Shown piece by piece: positions 15,341-22,004 of a stretch of DNA of 35,151 bases. Under the pieces are notes generated by a model that did no database searches, was not told the DNA's origin, and was given only the letters and a program-made list of their open reading frames with translations. The position numbers and the translations under genes are program-made. Source of the DNA: JBCBEX01 sp038528235 (GTDB lineage Bacteria > Bacteroidota > Rhodothermia > Rhodothermales > Rubricoccaceae); contig JBCBEX010000043.1 in assembly GCA_038528235.1 (NCBI GenBank), forward strand, positions 1 through 35,151, in the 5' to 3' direction. The first letter of the stretch is position 1, and every line of letters starts with the position of its first letter.

Positions 15341-16130
15341 GCATCAGGCCCTCAGCTGCCCGCTCCTCGTGTCGGTCCTGCTTCTAGGTCTCGCCGTAGG
15401 CTGCGGAACGAACGAGCGCCGGGCAGCGCCCAACCCGAGCGCGGCGGCGGCCGTGCTGGACATGCCCCCGACTGAGGCGTTCGAGACGCTGCGGCAGGGT
15501 CTGCTCGACCAGCGCTTCGTGCGGGCCGACTTCAGCGTGGTTGCGGACTCGGGGCGGACGGCGAGCTTCTCGGGCGCCTTGTGGCTTGGCCCGCAGAACC
15601 GCGCCTGGCTGCGCGCCTCCGGCACCTTTGCAGGCCAGCCGGTCTCCCCGAGCGCACTCTCCGATGGCGGCCAGATGGTCTACGGCCGCGACGGCCTGAC
15701 CGATTTCGACGCGCCGGTCCCAACGCCGCCCGCGCTCAACGAGGCGCTCGTCGTTGGCTTCTTCGGGATGGGCGTCCTGCACAACCTGGCGCTGCTCACC
15801 GCTGACACGCCGCCCGACCATGCTGACGGCGGCGCCGCAGCTTGGGTGACAGCCCACGACCTTGCCTGGGGGTCGCCAGAGGAGCGTCGCGGACGAACGC
15901 TGCAGCCCCTCACCTTCGCGATCCAGGTCGAGGGGCAACCGTCCGGCACCGCCACGCTGTGGCTCGACACGGAGACCGGCCACCCGGCTGAGCGGTCGCA
16001 GACCGTGCAGTTTGCGACCGGCGCAATGGAGGTCGTCGAGCGCTACCGCAGCTGGCGCTTCGACCGCCCCCCGTTCGACTTCGTGCTTCCCCCTGCAGCG
16101 CCTGACCCTACCAGCAGTGCGGCTCAGTGA
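15330..16130 (+). CDS. Putative lipoprotein, 266 aa
   Basis: The N-terminus has a hydrophobic signal with the lipobox LAVGC, giving lipidated Cys25, so the mature protein should be membrane-anchored. The body has a beta-rich pattern: FVRADFSVVADSGRTASFSG, LWLGPQNRAWLRASGTFAG, then TATLWLDTETGHPAERSQTV. This resembles LolA/LolB-like or DUF4292-like lipid-carrier folds (outer-membrane lipoprotein sorting factors), but I cannot assign a family firmly. Its ATG lies inside the last codons of the dipeptidase, indicating translational coupling. It converges with rpe and the two coding regions share 7 bp. Confidence 0.72.
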   Translation: MAGRHQALSCPLLVSVLLLGLAVGCGTNERRAAPNPSAAAAVLDMPPTEAFETLRQGLLDQRFVRADFSVVADSGRTASFSGALWLGPQNRAWLRASGTFAGQPVSPSALSDGGQMVYGRDGLTDFDAPVPTPPALNEALVVGFFGMGVLHNLALLTADTPPDHADGGAAAWVTAHDLAWGSPEERRGRTLQPLTFAIQVEGQPSGTATLWLDTETGHPAERSQTVQFATGAMEVVERYRSWRFDRPPFDFVLPPAAPDPTSSAAQ

Positions 16131-16789
16131 GTCACGGCATCGCGGAAGGCCTGCACGTTCTCGGCGATGGAGCCCGTGCCCTTGAAGATGGCACTCGCGG
16201 CGACGAGCACGTTGGCTCCCGCCTCTACGTTCTTCGCTGCGTTGGCGGGCGTCACGCCGCCATCCACCTGGATGTAGAGGTCCGGCTGGGCCTGTGCAGC
16301 GCGGCGCGCGACCTCGGCTATTTTCGCTGTCGCAGCCGGGATGTAGGCTTGCCCGGCAAAGCCTGGGTTGACGGACATGACGAGCACGAGGTCGAGGTCC
16401 GGCAGGATGTGGTCGAGTGCGCTCAGCGGCGTCGCCGGGTTGAGCGCGACGCCCGCCTGGCAGCCTAGCTCCTTGATGTGCTGCACCGTGCGATGCAGAT
16501 GCGGACACGCCTCGGCGTGCACCGTCAAGAGCCCGGCTCCAGCGTCTGCGAAGTCGCCGAGGTAACGATCTGGTTCCTCGATCATCAGGTGCACGTCGAG
16601 GAGCGTGCCCGTCTCCTCAGCGAGCCGGCGGAGGCTCTTCATCACCGGCGCCCCAAAAGAGATGTTGGGGACGAAGTGCCCGTCCATCACATCGACGTGC
16701 AACCACTCGCACCCGGCATCGATGGCAGCGCGGGCGTCGGCACGGAGGTCGCCGAGGTCGGCGCCGAGGATAGAAGCAGAGAGGCGCAT
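16124..16789 (-). CDS. rpe: Ribulose-phosphate 3-epimerase
   Basis: This enzyme interconverts ribulose 5-phosphate and xylulose 5-phosphate in the pentose phosphate pathway. It is 221 residues with a TIM-barrel. The opening MRLSASILGADL is canonical. Motif HVDVMDGHFVPN starts at residue 31 and carries the catalytic Asp and metal-ligand residues. LDVHLMIEEP, VMSVNPGFAGQ and IQVDGGVTPANA follow in family order. The frame is open to 16870, but the 27 extra residues derive from an octad repeat array, so the ATG at 16787-16789 is preferred. It is codirectional with rplQ but separated by a terminator-like hairpin and a palindromic repeat. Confidence 0.95.
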   Translation of the reverse strand: MRLSASILGADLGDLRADARAAIDAGCEWLHVDVMDGHFVPNISFGAPVMKSLRRLAEETGTLLDVHLMIEEPDRYLGDFADAGAGLLTVHAEACPHLHRTVQHIKELGCQAGVALNPATPLSALDHILPDLDLVLVMSVNPGFAGQAYIPAATAKIAEVARRAAQAQPDLYIQVDGGVTPANAAKNVEAGANVLVAASAIFKGTGSIAENVQAFRDAVTH

Positions 16790-16796
16790 AGGAAGG

Positions 16797-16836
16797 ACGT
16801 GTGGACGTGTGCAGGGAGGGACGTGTGAACGTGCGG
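16797..16836. repeat. Five ACGTnTGn octads before rpe
   Basis: ACGTGTGG, ACGTGTGC, AGGGAGGG, ACGTGTGA, ACGTGCGG run in register. It is the same unit family as the nine-unit array between rpsS and rplB, 14 kb away, but here only one arm is present. Confidence 0.8.
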
Positions 16837-16865
16837 TGCCCAATCGATGAATGCCGCTAGTCCTT

Positions 16866-16968
16866 GTCATGCTGGACTTGATTCAGCATCTCAACGAAGC
16901 CATATGGCGTCGCAACCGTCAGCGATTGACTGCGCCGGCCTTCGGCTCTGAATCAAGTTGAGGATGAC
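16866..16968. repeat. REP-like long palindromic element
   Basis: Arm 1 (16866-16886) is GTCATGCTGGACTTGATTCA plus one G. Arm 2 (16948-16968) is its reverse complement at 18 of 21 positions, with a 61-bp centre. The arm sequence belongs to the widespread type of intergenic repeat that reads GTCATnCTGAACTTGnTTCAG in many bacteria. Confidence 0.75.
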
Positions 16969-17044
16969 GTCCTGGCAACTTTTTTAGCAAGCTTGGCAAG
17001 GATAGGAACCTACGACGCAGCCTATGGGCCTCGCATCCACGAGA

Positions 17045-17077
17045 AGCGCCCCGCCAGCGTGGAGCCAGCGGGGCGCT
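17045..17077 (-). terminator. Hairpin after rplQ, likely operon terminator
   Basis: A perfect 10-bp stem pairs AGCGCCCCGC (17045-17054) with GCGGGGCGCT (17068-17077) around a 13-nt loop, 22 nt beyond the rplQ stop. On the minus strand it is followed only by TTCTCG, so the U-tract is weak; termination may need Rho or act as a 3'-end stabiliser. Confidence 0.65.
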
Positions 17078-17099
17078 CTGGGTCGGGACCGGCGACGTG

Positions 17100-17918
17100 C
17101 TAGGCTGCGTCGTCGGCCTTTTCTTCGCTAGCGTCGTCCGCCGCATCGGCTTCGGGAGCCCCCGCGTCAGCCTTGGCGGCCTTCATCGCTTCGATGTAGG
17201 CGGCGAGGCCTTCAGTGTCGCCCTTGGCGAGGAAGGCGGCCTGCTCGGCCCACGTCTCCTCGTTGGCGGCTTCGTCGCTCGTGTCGCTGTCAGAGGCGAT
17301 GACGCCGCGCAGCGTGTCGAGGTCGGCGTCGGCGAGTTGCTGGAACGTCGTGATGCCGTTCGCGGCGAGCGCGCCCGAGAACACCTTGCCGATGCCGTAA
17401 ACCTTGGTGAGGTCGTCGGCTTTAGGCGTGGCTTCGGCCGCAGCCTCAGTCTGGGCTGCCGGTGCGGCCTGCTGGGCGTCGCCGCTCTTCTTGCGACGGC
17501 GGCCGCCACTGCGACGGGTGCGCTTGCGACTGCCACTCGACGCGCCATCAGGGCGCACGTCGTTGTAGTCGACGAGCTCGATGATCGCCATCTCGGTGGC
17601 GTCGCCGGCGCGCGAGCCGAGCTTGACGATGCGCGTGTAGCCGCCGGGGCGGTCGCCGATCTTCGAAGCGATGTCGCCGAAGAGCTCCTTCACCGCGTGC
17701 TTGTTGCGGAGGTAGCGGAAGGCCTGACGCCGGTTGTGCGTCGTGTCTTCCTTGGCGCGGTTGATGATGGGCTCGACGAACATGCGCAGCGCCTTCGCCT
17801 TGGCAGCGGTGGTCTTGATGCGCTTGTGCTCGATGAGCGCCGACGACATCGCGGCCAGCGTGGCCTTGCGGTGCGCCGCCGTGCGCCCCATCTTTTTGAT
17901 TTTGACTCCGTGTCTCAT
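17100..17918 (-). CDS. rplQ: 50S ribosomal protein L17 with C-terminal helix-hairpin-helix extension
   Basis: Residues 1 to about 120 are normal L17, opening MRHGVKIKKMGRTAAHRKAT and containing RIKTTAAKAKALRMFVEPII split as usual. The protein is 272 residues, more than twice a minimal L17. After a basic linker (SRKRTRRSGGRRRKKSG) and an Ala-rich stretch comes a domain with LTKVYGIGKVFSGALAANGI, TFQQLADADLDTLRGVI and TWAEQAAFLAKGDTEGL. That last pattern matches the helix-hairpin-helix extension found on some Bacteroidota L21 and NuoE proteins. The end is acidic and Ala-rich. It is the last gene of the ribosomal locus, 69 bp after rpoA. Confidence 0.93.
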   Translation of the reverse strand: MRHGVKIKKMGRTAAHRKATLAAMSSALIEHKRIKTTAAKAKALRMFVEPIINRAKEDTTHNRRQAFRYLRNKHAVKELFGDIASKIGDRPGGYTRIVKLGSRAGDATEMAIIELVDYNDVRPDGASSGSRKRTRRSGGRRRKKSGDAQQAAPAAQTEAAAEATPKADDLTKVYGIGKVFSGALAANGITTFQQLADADLDTLRGVIASDSDTSDEAANEETWAEQAAFLAKGDTEGLAAYIEAMKAAKADAGAPEADAADDASEEKADDAA

Positions 17919-17926
17919 GATTCTTG

Positions 17927-17984
17927 GGTCGAAAGTCGAAGCCTGAAGGTCGTCTAGACCTCAGAACTGCGACCTAGGACGCAG
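17927..17984. repeat. GGTCGAA-type heptad hairpin array between rpoA and rplQ
   Basis: The left units are GGTCGAA, AGTCGAA, GCCTGAA, GGTCGTC; the right units from 17957 are GACCTCA, GAACTGC, GACCTAG, GACGCAG. GGTC pairs with GACC across the arms. It lies between the rpoA stop (3 nt away) and the rplQ start (8 nt away). Confidence 0.7.
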
Positions 17985-17987
17985 CGA

Positions 17988-18977
17988 CTACGCTGCCTCC
18001 GGTTCGAGATACTTGTTGACGTCCATGCCGAAGCGGAGGCCGCGCTCTTCGAGCACCTGCACGAGCTCCATCAGGCTCTTGCGCCCGAAGTTGCGGAACT
18101 TGAGCATCTCGCTCTCTTCGCGGCGCACGAGGTCGCCGATGGACTTGATCTGGGCCGCCTTGAGGCAGTTCTGCGCGCGCACGGACAACTCGAGGTCGTC
18201 GACCGACTGGTTGAGCATCGTGCGGATGCGCTGCACCTCGGCGTCGACTTCGGTCTCCTGCTTGGTCGGCTCCGGCTCCTGCTCGACCTGGACGAAGAGT
18301 CCGATGTGGTCGCGGAGGATGGCCGCGGCGCTCGTCAGGGCGTCCTCGGGCGTGATCGAGCCGTCGGTTTCGATCTCGACGGTGAGCCGCTCGTAGTCGA
18401 TCCGCTGGCCGACGCGCGTGGGCGTGACGTTGTAGCGGACGTTGCGGATGGGCGTGAAGATCGAGTCGATGGCGATGACGCCGATGGGGTCGTCCGCGCG
18501 CTTGTTGTCGTCCGAGGCGACGTAGCCGTGGCCCTGGCCGAGGCGCAGGTCCACGAGCAGGCTGGCCTCGTCGCCCAGCGTGGCGATGTGGTGCTCGGGG
18601 TTGAGGATCTCGAACTCGGCGGTGGCGTCGGCAACGTCCTGGCCGGACCAGGTACCGGGGCCTTTGAGCTCGAACGAGATGACGCCTTCCTCGTCCTCCT
18701 CGTCCTGCGCTTTGAAGCGGAGGCCCTTGAGGTTGAGGATAATGTCAGCGACGTCCTCGGTCACGCCGGGGATGGTCGAGAACTCGTGCTGGACGCCGTC
18801 GATCTTGAGGGCAGTGATGGCGGTGCCGCGCAGCGAGGAGAGCAGCACGCGCCGGAAGGCGTTGCCGATCGTGACGCCGAAGCCGCGCTCGAGCGGCTGC
18901 ACGACGAAGCGGCCGAAGGTGGCGGTCATCTCCTCGACCTGGACGCCCTCGGGCATCTGGAGCAGGGGGTTGCTCAT
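17988..18977 (-). CDS. rpoA: RNA polymerase alpha subunit
   Basis: This 329-residue subunit dimerises to nucleate RNA polymerase assembly. The N-terminal domain has the family markers PLERGFGVTIGNAFRRVLLS and SSLRGTAITALKIDGVQHEF. The C-terminal domain (about 255-320) carries LELSVRAQNCLKAAQIKSI and RNFGRKSLMELVQVLEERGL, which bind UP-element DNA and activators. Length is standard. No Shine-Dalgarno precedes the ATG at 18975-18977. It sits between rpsD and rplQ, the canonical alpha-operon position. Confidence 0.98.
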   Translation of the reverse strand: MSNPLLQMPEGVQVEEMTATFGRFVVQPLERGFGVTIGNAFRRVLLSSLRGTAITALKIDGVQHEFSTIPGVTEDVADIILNLKGLRFKAQDEEDEEGVISFELKGPGTWSGQDVADATAEFEILNPEHHIATLGDEASLLVDLRLGQGHGYVASDDNKRADDPIGVIAIDSIFTPIRNVRYNVTPTRVGQRIDYERLTVEIETDGSITPEDALTSAAAILRDHIGLFVQVEQEPEPTKQETEVDAEVQRIRTMLNQSVDDLELSVRAQNCLKAAQIKSIGDLVRREESEMLKFRNFGRKSLMELVQVLEERGLRFGMDVNKYLEPEAA

Positions 18978-19055
18978 CGGTGGTTGCGGGTGCTTATGGG
19001 GCAGGATGGCGAGGGACCCGCCCGCGCTCGGGACGAGGGCGGGCGGTGGGCAGCG

Positions 19056-19658
19056 CTACTTCGAGTACAGCTCGACGATGAGCTGCTCGCGGATTTGCTC
19101 CGGGATGTCCTCGCGCTGCGGGTAGTCGAGGAACTTGCCGGTGAGGCGGTCGCGGTCGACTTCGAGGTGCGGGAAGCTGCGGCGGTTGCGCGCCACGGCG
19201 TCCTGGATCACGTCGAGGTTCTTGCTCTTGGGCCGGACCTCCACGATGTCGCCCGGGCGCAGCTGGTGGCTCGGGATGTTCGACACGCGGTCGTTGACCA
19301 TCACGTGCCCGTGGTTGACAAGCTGGCGGGCCTGGCGGCGCGTACGCGCAAAGCCGAGGCGGAAGACCACGTTGTCGAGGCGCGCTTCCAGGAACTGGAG
19401 CAGGTTCTCGCCGGTGATGCCCTTCTTGCGGGACGCCTTCTCGAAGAGGTTGCGGAATTGCCGCTCCAGGAGGCCGTAGGTGTACTTCGCTTTCTGCTTC
19501 TCCTTGAGCTGCACGGAGTACTCGCTCTCCTTGCGGCGACGGCTCTGGCCGTGCTGTCCGGGGGGATACGGTTTGCGCTCGAGTGCTTTCGAGGGGCCGA
19601 AGATCGGCTCCCGGAAACGTCGGGCGAGCTTCTGCTTTGGTCCGCGATATCGGGCCAT
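19056..19658 (-). CDS. rpsD: 30S ribosomal protein S4
   Basis: This 200-residue primary 16S rRNA-binding protein organises the 30S body. It opens MARYRGPKQKLARRF. The S4 RNA-binding domain is visible as LEARLDNVVFRLGFARTR, followed by RQLVNHGHVMVND. The N-terminal zinc-site cysteines found in some S4 proteins are absent. In enterobacteria S4 represses the alpha operon; whether that holds here is unknown. The gap to rpsK is 189 bp, unusually large for this operon. Confidence 0.97.
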   Translation of the reverse strand: MARYRGPKQKLARRFREPIFGPSKALERKPYPPGQHGQSRRRKESEYSVQLKEKQKAKYTYGLLERQFRNLFEKASRKKGITGENLLQFLEARLDNVVFRLGFARTRRQARQLVNHGHVMVNDRVSNIPSHQLRPGDIVEVRPKSKNLDVIQDAVARNRRSFPHLEVDRDRLTGKFLDYPQREDIPEQIREQLIVELYSK

Positions 19659-19773
19659 AGTGTGTTCTCAGTTGTCGTGGGTTGGGACAATGTGCGGTCC
19701 GCCCCCGCCGAAGCGCTTCCTGTGGAAGGACTCGACGAAGCGGGCGCAACCGGGCTTATTCCGATTGAAGATG

Positions 19774-19852
19774 TCTGATTTTGGATTTGCGATTTGCTGC
19801 GTGACGAGCACCCAATCAAACATCACAAATCGTGAAATCGAAAATCCTCAGA
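19774..19852. repeat. AT-rich heptad hairpin array after rpsK
   Basis: The left units are GATTTTG, GATTTGC, GATTTGC; the right units include AAATCGT, GAAATCG, AAAATCC. The outer ends TCTGA and TCAGA also pair. The rpsK TGA stop (19848-19850) is inside the right end. The low GC contrasts sharply with surrounding genes. Confidence 0.7.
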
Positions 19853-20252
19853 CGCGGCGGCGCTTCGGAGGCCGGCAGCCGTTGTGGGGAATGGGAGTGA
19901 CGTCGCGGATCGTGAGGATCTCGAGGCCCGCGGCGCTGAGAGCGCGCACGGCGCCTTCGCGGCCCGAGCCGGGTCCCTTGATGTAGACGTCGACGCGACG
20001 GAGGCCGAGGTCGTAGGCTTCCTTCGCGGCTTCGCCGGCAGCGACCTGCGCGGCGTAGGGCGTGTTCTTGCGCGAGCCTTTGAAGCCCTGCTTGCCCGCC
20101 GAGCCCCACGAGATGGTGTTCCCGTAGGAGTCGGTGATCGTGATGATGACGTTGTTGAATGTCGCCTTGACGTAGGCCGCGCCGTTGGACTCGACCTGGA
20201 TCTTCTTGCGTTGCGTGCGGCGGCCTTTGCCGCCCTTCTGCTGCTTCGCCAT
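19848..20252 (-). CDS. rpsK: 30S ribosomal protein S11
   Basis: This 134-residue protein lies on the 30S platform near the decoding site. It opens MAKQQKGGKGRRTQRKKIQ and shows VKATFNNVIITITDSYGN, SWGSAGKQGFKGSRKNTPYA, then the terminal signature DVTPIPHNGCRPPKRRRV. All are family hallmarks and length is standard. Gaps on both sides are large (184 bp to rpsM, 189 bp to rpsD). Confidence 0.98.
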   Translation of the reverse strand: MAKQQKGGKGRRTQRKKIQVESNGAAYVKATFNNVIITITDSYGNTISWGSAGKQGFKGSRKNTPYAAQVAAGEAAKEAYDLGLRRVDVYIKGPGSGREGAVRALSAAGLEILTIRDVTPIPHNGCRPPKRRRV

Positions 20253-20436
20253 GATTCGGGGGTTGTGTGTAGGGAGCCGCGCTCAGTGGCAGCGACCCAG
20301 TTCGTCTCGGTGAGGTGTTTATGCCGGGGTCGCCGCGCCCAGGGTGTGCTCGCGCCGATGGCGAAAGCGTCTGGTCTGCGACGGGCCCAAGCCGAGCGAC
20401 AGCACGCCCAACCATGGAGGCCGGGCGCGACGGGCG

Positions 20437-20817
20437 CTACTTGCGCGGTGCCTTCTTCTTGCCCGCGACGGTCTTCTTGCGACCCTTGCGGGTGCGCGCG
20501 TTGGTCTTCGTGCGCTGGCCGCGAACCGGCAGTCCGCGACGGTGACGCAGACCGCGGTAGCAGCCGATGTCCATCAGCCGCTTGATGTTGAGCTGGATCT
20601 CGGTGCGAAGGTTGCCCTCCACGACGTAGTTGTCCTCGATGAGGCGGCGGATGCGGCGTGTCTCCTCGTCGGTCCAGTCCTCCGCCTTGGAGGTAGGATC
20701 GAGCTCGGCACGCTCCAGGATCTCGATGGCGCGGCTGCGCCCGATCCCGTAAATGTCCGTCAGCGCGAACTCAGCGCGCTTGTTGTTCGGTACGTCGACT
20801 CCTGCGATACGTGGCAT
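20437..20817 (-). CDS. rpsM: 30S ribosomal protein S13
   Basis: This 126-residue 30S head protein contacts the P-site tRNA and bridges to the 50S. It opens MPRIAGVDVPNNKRAEFAL, has the helix-hairpin-helix IYGIGRSRAIEIL, then RGLRHRRGLPVRGQRTKTN, and ends in a Lys/Arg-rich tail. The frame is open 27 codons further up, but that stretch is the octad repeat array, so the ATG at 20815-20817 is the true start. Confidence 0.97.
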   Translation of the reverse strand: MPRIAGVDVPNNKRAEFALTDIYGIGRSRAIEILERAELDPTSKAEDWTDEETRRIRRLIEDNYVVEGNLRTEIQLNIKRLMDIGCYRGLRHRRGLPVRGQRTKTNARTRKGRKKTVAGKKKAPRK

Positions 20818-20830
20818 GGTGTATCTGTTA

Positions 20831-20912
20831 GGCAGTGAAGCGGTAAAGCGGTGAGGCAGTGAACGAGAGCGAACACAGCTTCGCTGCTGCACCGCCACAC
20901 TGCGACACTCGG
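20831..20912. repeat. rGCrGTGA octad hairpin array between rpmJ and rpsM
   Basis: The left arm has GGCAGTGA, AGCGGTAA, AGCGGTGA, GGCAGTGA (20831-20862). The right arm carries the complement, including CACCGCCACACTGCGACACT. It begins 1 nt after the rpmJ stop as read on the minus strand. Confidence 0.75.
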
Positions 20913-20913
20913 C

Positions 20914-21030
20914 TTACCCCTGGCGCTGCTTGTGCTTGGGGTTTTTCTTGTTGATGATGTAGATGCGGCCCTTGCGGCGGACGATCTTGTCGTCGGCAGA
21001 GCGCTTCTTGACGCTGGCGCGGACTTTCAT
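20914..21030 (-). CDS. rpmJ: 50S ribosomal protein L36, Cys-free form
   Basis: This tiny 38-residue protein is easily missed. It reads MKVRASVKKRSADDKIVRRK at the start and ends NPKHKQRQG. The ends are canonical L36. The zinc-binding Cys/Cys/Cys/His set of the common form is absent, so this is the zinc-free (C-minus) paralogue type. L36 sits at the base of the 50S L7/L12 stalk region. It lies 41 bp after map, where infA is usually inserted. Confidence 0.95.
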   Translation of the reverse strand: MKVRASVKKRSADDKIVRRKGRIYIINKKNPKHKQRQG

Positions 21031-21071
21031 AGCTCTTGCTGGCTGTGTGATGAACGGGGAAGCGATCAGGA

Positions 21072-21911
21072 TTAGGACGTGACAGCCGCGAGCGGCGTGG
21101 GCTCCGCGACGAAAGCCCCCCTCGCGTGGAGGGCGGCCTCGATGGACTCGTAGGACGACAGGATCTCGGCGCGGCCACGGCGGACGGCGACCATGTGCTC
21201 GTAGTGCGCAGCAGGCTGCCCGTCAGCGGTGCGGACAGTCCACCCGTCGGGGTCGACGTCCACGTCGGCGGTGCCGCGGTTGATCATCGGCTCGATGCAA
21301 ATGGTCATGCCAGGCTTGAGCTTCTTGCCCTTGCCCTGGCGGCCGTAGTTGGCGACTTGGGGGTCTTCGTGGAGGCGCCGCCCGATGCCATGCCCGACGA
21401 GGTCGCGCACAACGCCGTAGCCTCGGTCCTCGCAGTACGTCTGCACCGCATGGCCGATGTCGCCTAATCGCTTTCCGGCATAGGCGTTGGAAATGCCCGC
21501 GTAGAGCGATTGTTTCGTGACAGCTAGGAGCCGCTGGTCCTCCTTCGAGATTTCGCCGACGGCGAAGGTGTAGGCGTAGTCGCCGAAGTAGCCGTCGAGC
21601 TCCACGCCGCAGTCGACCGAGACGATGTCGCCCTCAACAAGCACGGTGCCGTTGGGGATGCCGTGCACGACGACGTCGTTGCGCGAGATGCAGAGCGATG
21701 CTGGGAACGGCTGGAGCCCGCCACCGCCGCCATAGCCCTTGAATGCGGGCCGCGCGCCCTTCGAGCGGATGAGCGCCTCAGCGGCCTCATCTAGCTTGTG
21801 CGTTTCCACCCCGGGTTCCACCATCTGCGCGACGGTGGTGAGCACCTCACCCACGAGCTCCGCCGACCGGCGAAGCCCCGCGATATCGCGCTCGTTCTTG
21901 AGGTGGATCAT
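21072..21911 (-). CDS. map: Methionine aminopeptidase, type I
   Basis: This 279-residue enzyme removes the initiator methionine from nascent proteins. The five metal ligands are visible: two Asp in VSVDCGVELDGYFGDYAYTF, His in GHGIGRRLHEDP, Glu in CIEPM and Glu in YEHMVAV. The substrate-loop His lies in DVVVHGIPN. It opens MIHLKNERDIAGLRRSA, the normal type I start, and has a slightly long C-terminus. Its place between secY and rpmJ matches the spc operon of many bacteria. Confidence 0.97.
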   Translation of the reverse strand: MIHLKNERDIAGLRRSAELVGEVLTTVAQMVEPGVETHKLDEAAEALIRSKGARPAFKGYGGGGGLQPFPASLCISRNDVVVHGIPNGTVLVEGDIVSVDCGVELDGYFGDYAYTFAVGEISKEDQRLLAVTKQSLYAGISNAYAGKRLGDIGHAVQTYCEDRGYGVVRDLVGHGIGRRLHEDPQVANYGRQGKGKKLKPGMTICIEPMINRGTADVDVDPDGWTVRTADGQPAAHYEHMVAVRRGRAEILSSYESIEAALHARGAFVAEPTPLAAVTS

Positions 21912-21917
21912 GGGAAT

Positions 21918-22004
21918 GTTGCGATGTGGAAGTGTTGCAGTTTTGCGGTGGGTTTGAAGCGGTCACCGCCTCACTGCTACACCGAAAAAGCAGCCGCACT
22001 CATC
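21918..22004. repeat. Octad hairpin array between secY and map
   Basis: The left units are GTTGCGAT, GTGGAAGT, GTTGCAGT, TTTGCGGT. The right arm has CACCGCCTCACTGCTACACC and then GCAGCCGCACTCATC at its end. That terminal GATGAGTGCGGC (minus strand) next to the secY stop is also found next to the rplW stop. Confidence 0.7.

Larger units (their letters stand above)
16790..17099. other. Intergenic region between rplQ and rpe
   Basis: These 310 bp separate two minus-strand genes and hold, from rplQ downstream, a hairpin terminator (17045-17077), a long palindromic repeat (16866-16968) and an octad array (16797-16836). A promoter for rpe must lie here, but I cannot place it. Confidence 0.6.

Noticed and set aside
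18306..19778. A 490-codon open frame on the plus strand opposite rpoA and rpsD
   Set aside because: It is antisense to two unmistakable genes, rich in Val/Glu/Arg as expected from GC-rich third-position bias, and matches no family.
20253..20436. Possible regulatory leader or RNA gene between rpsM and rpsK
   Set aside because: A 9-bp stem (20342-20350 with 20401-20409) can be drawn, but it has an A-C mismatch on the transcribed strand and no known motif.
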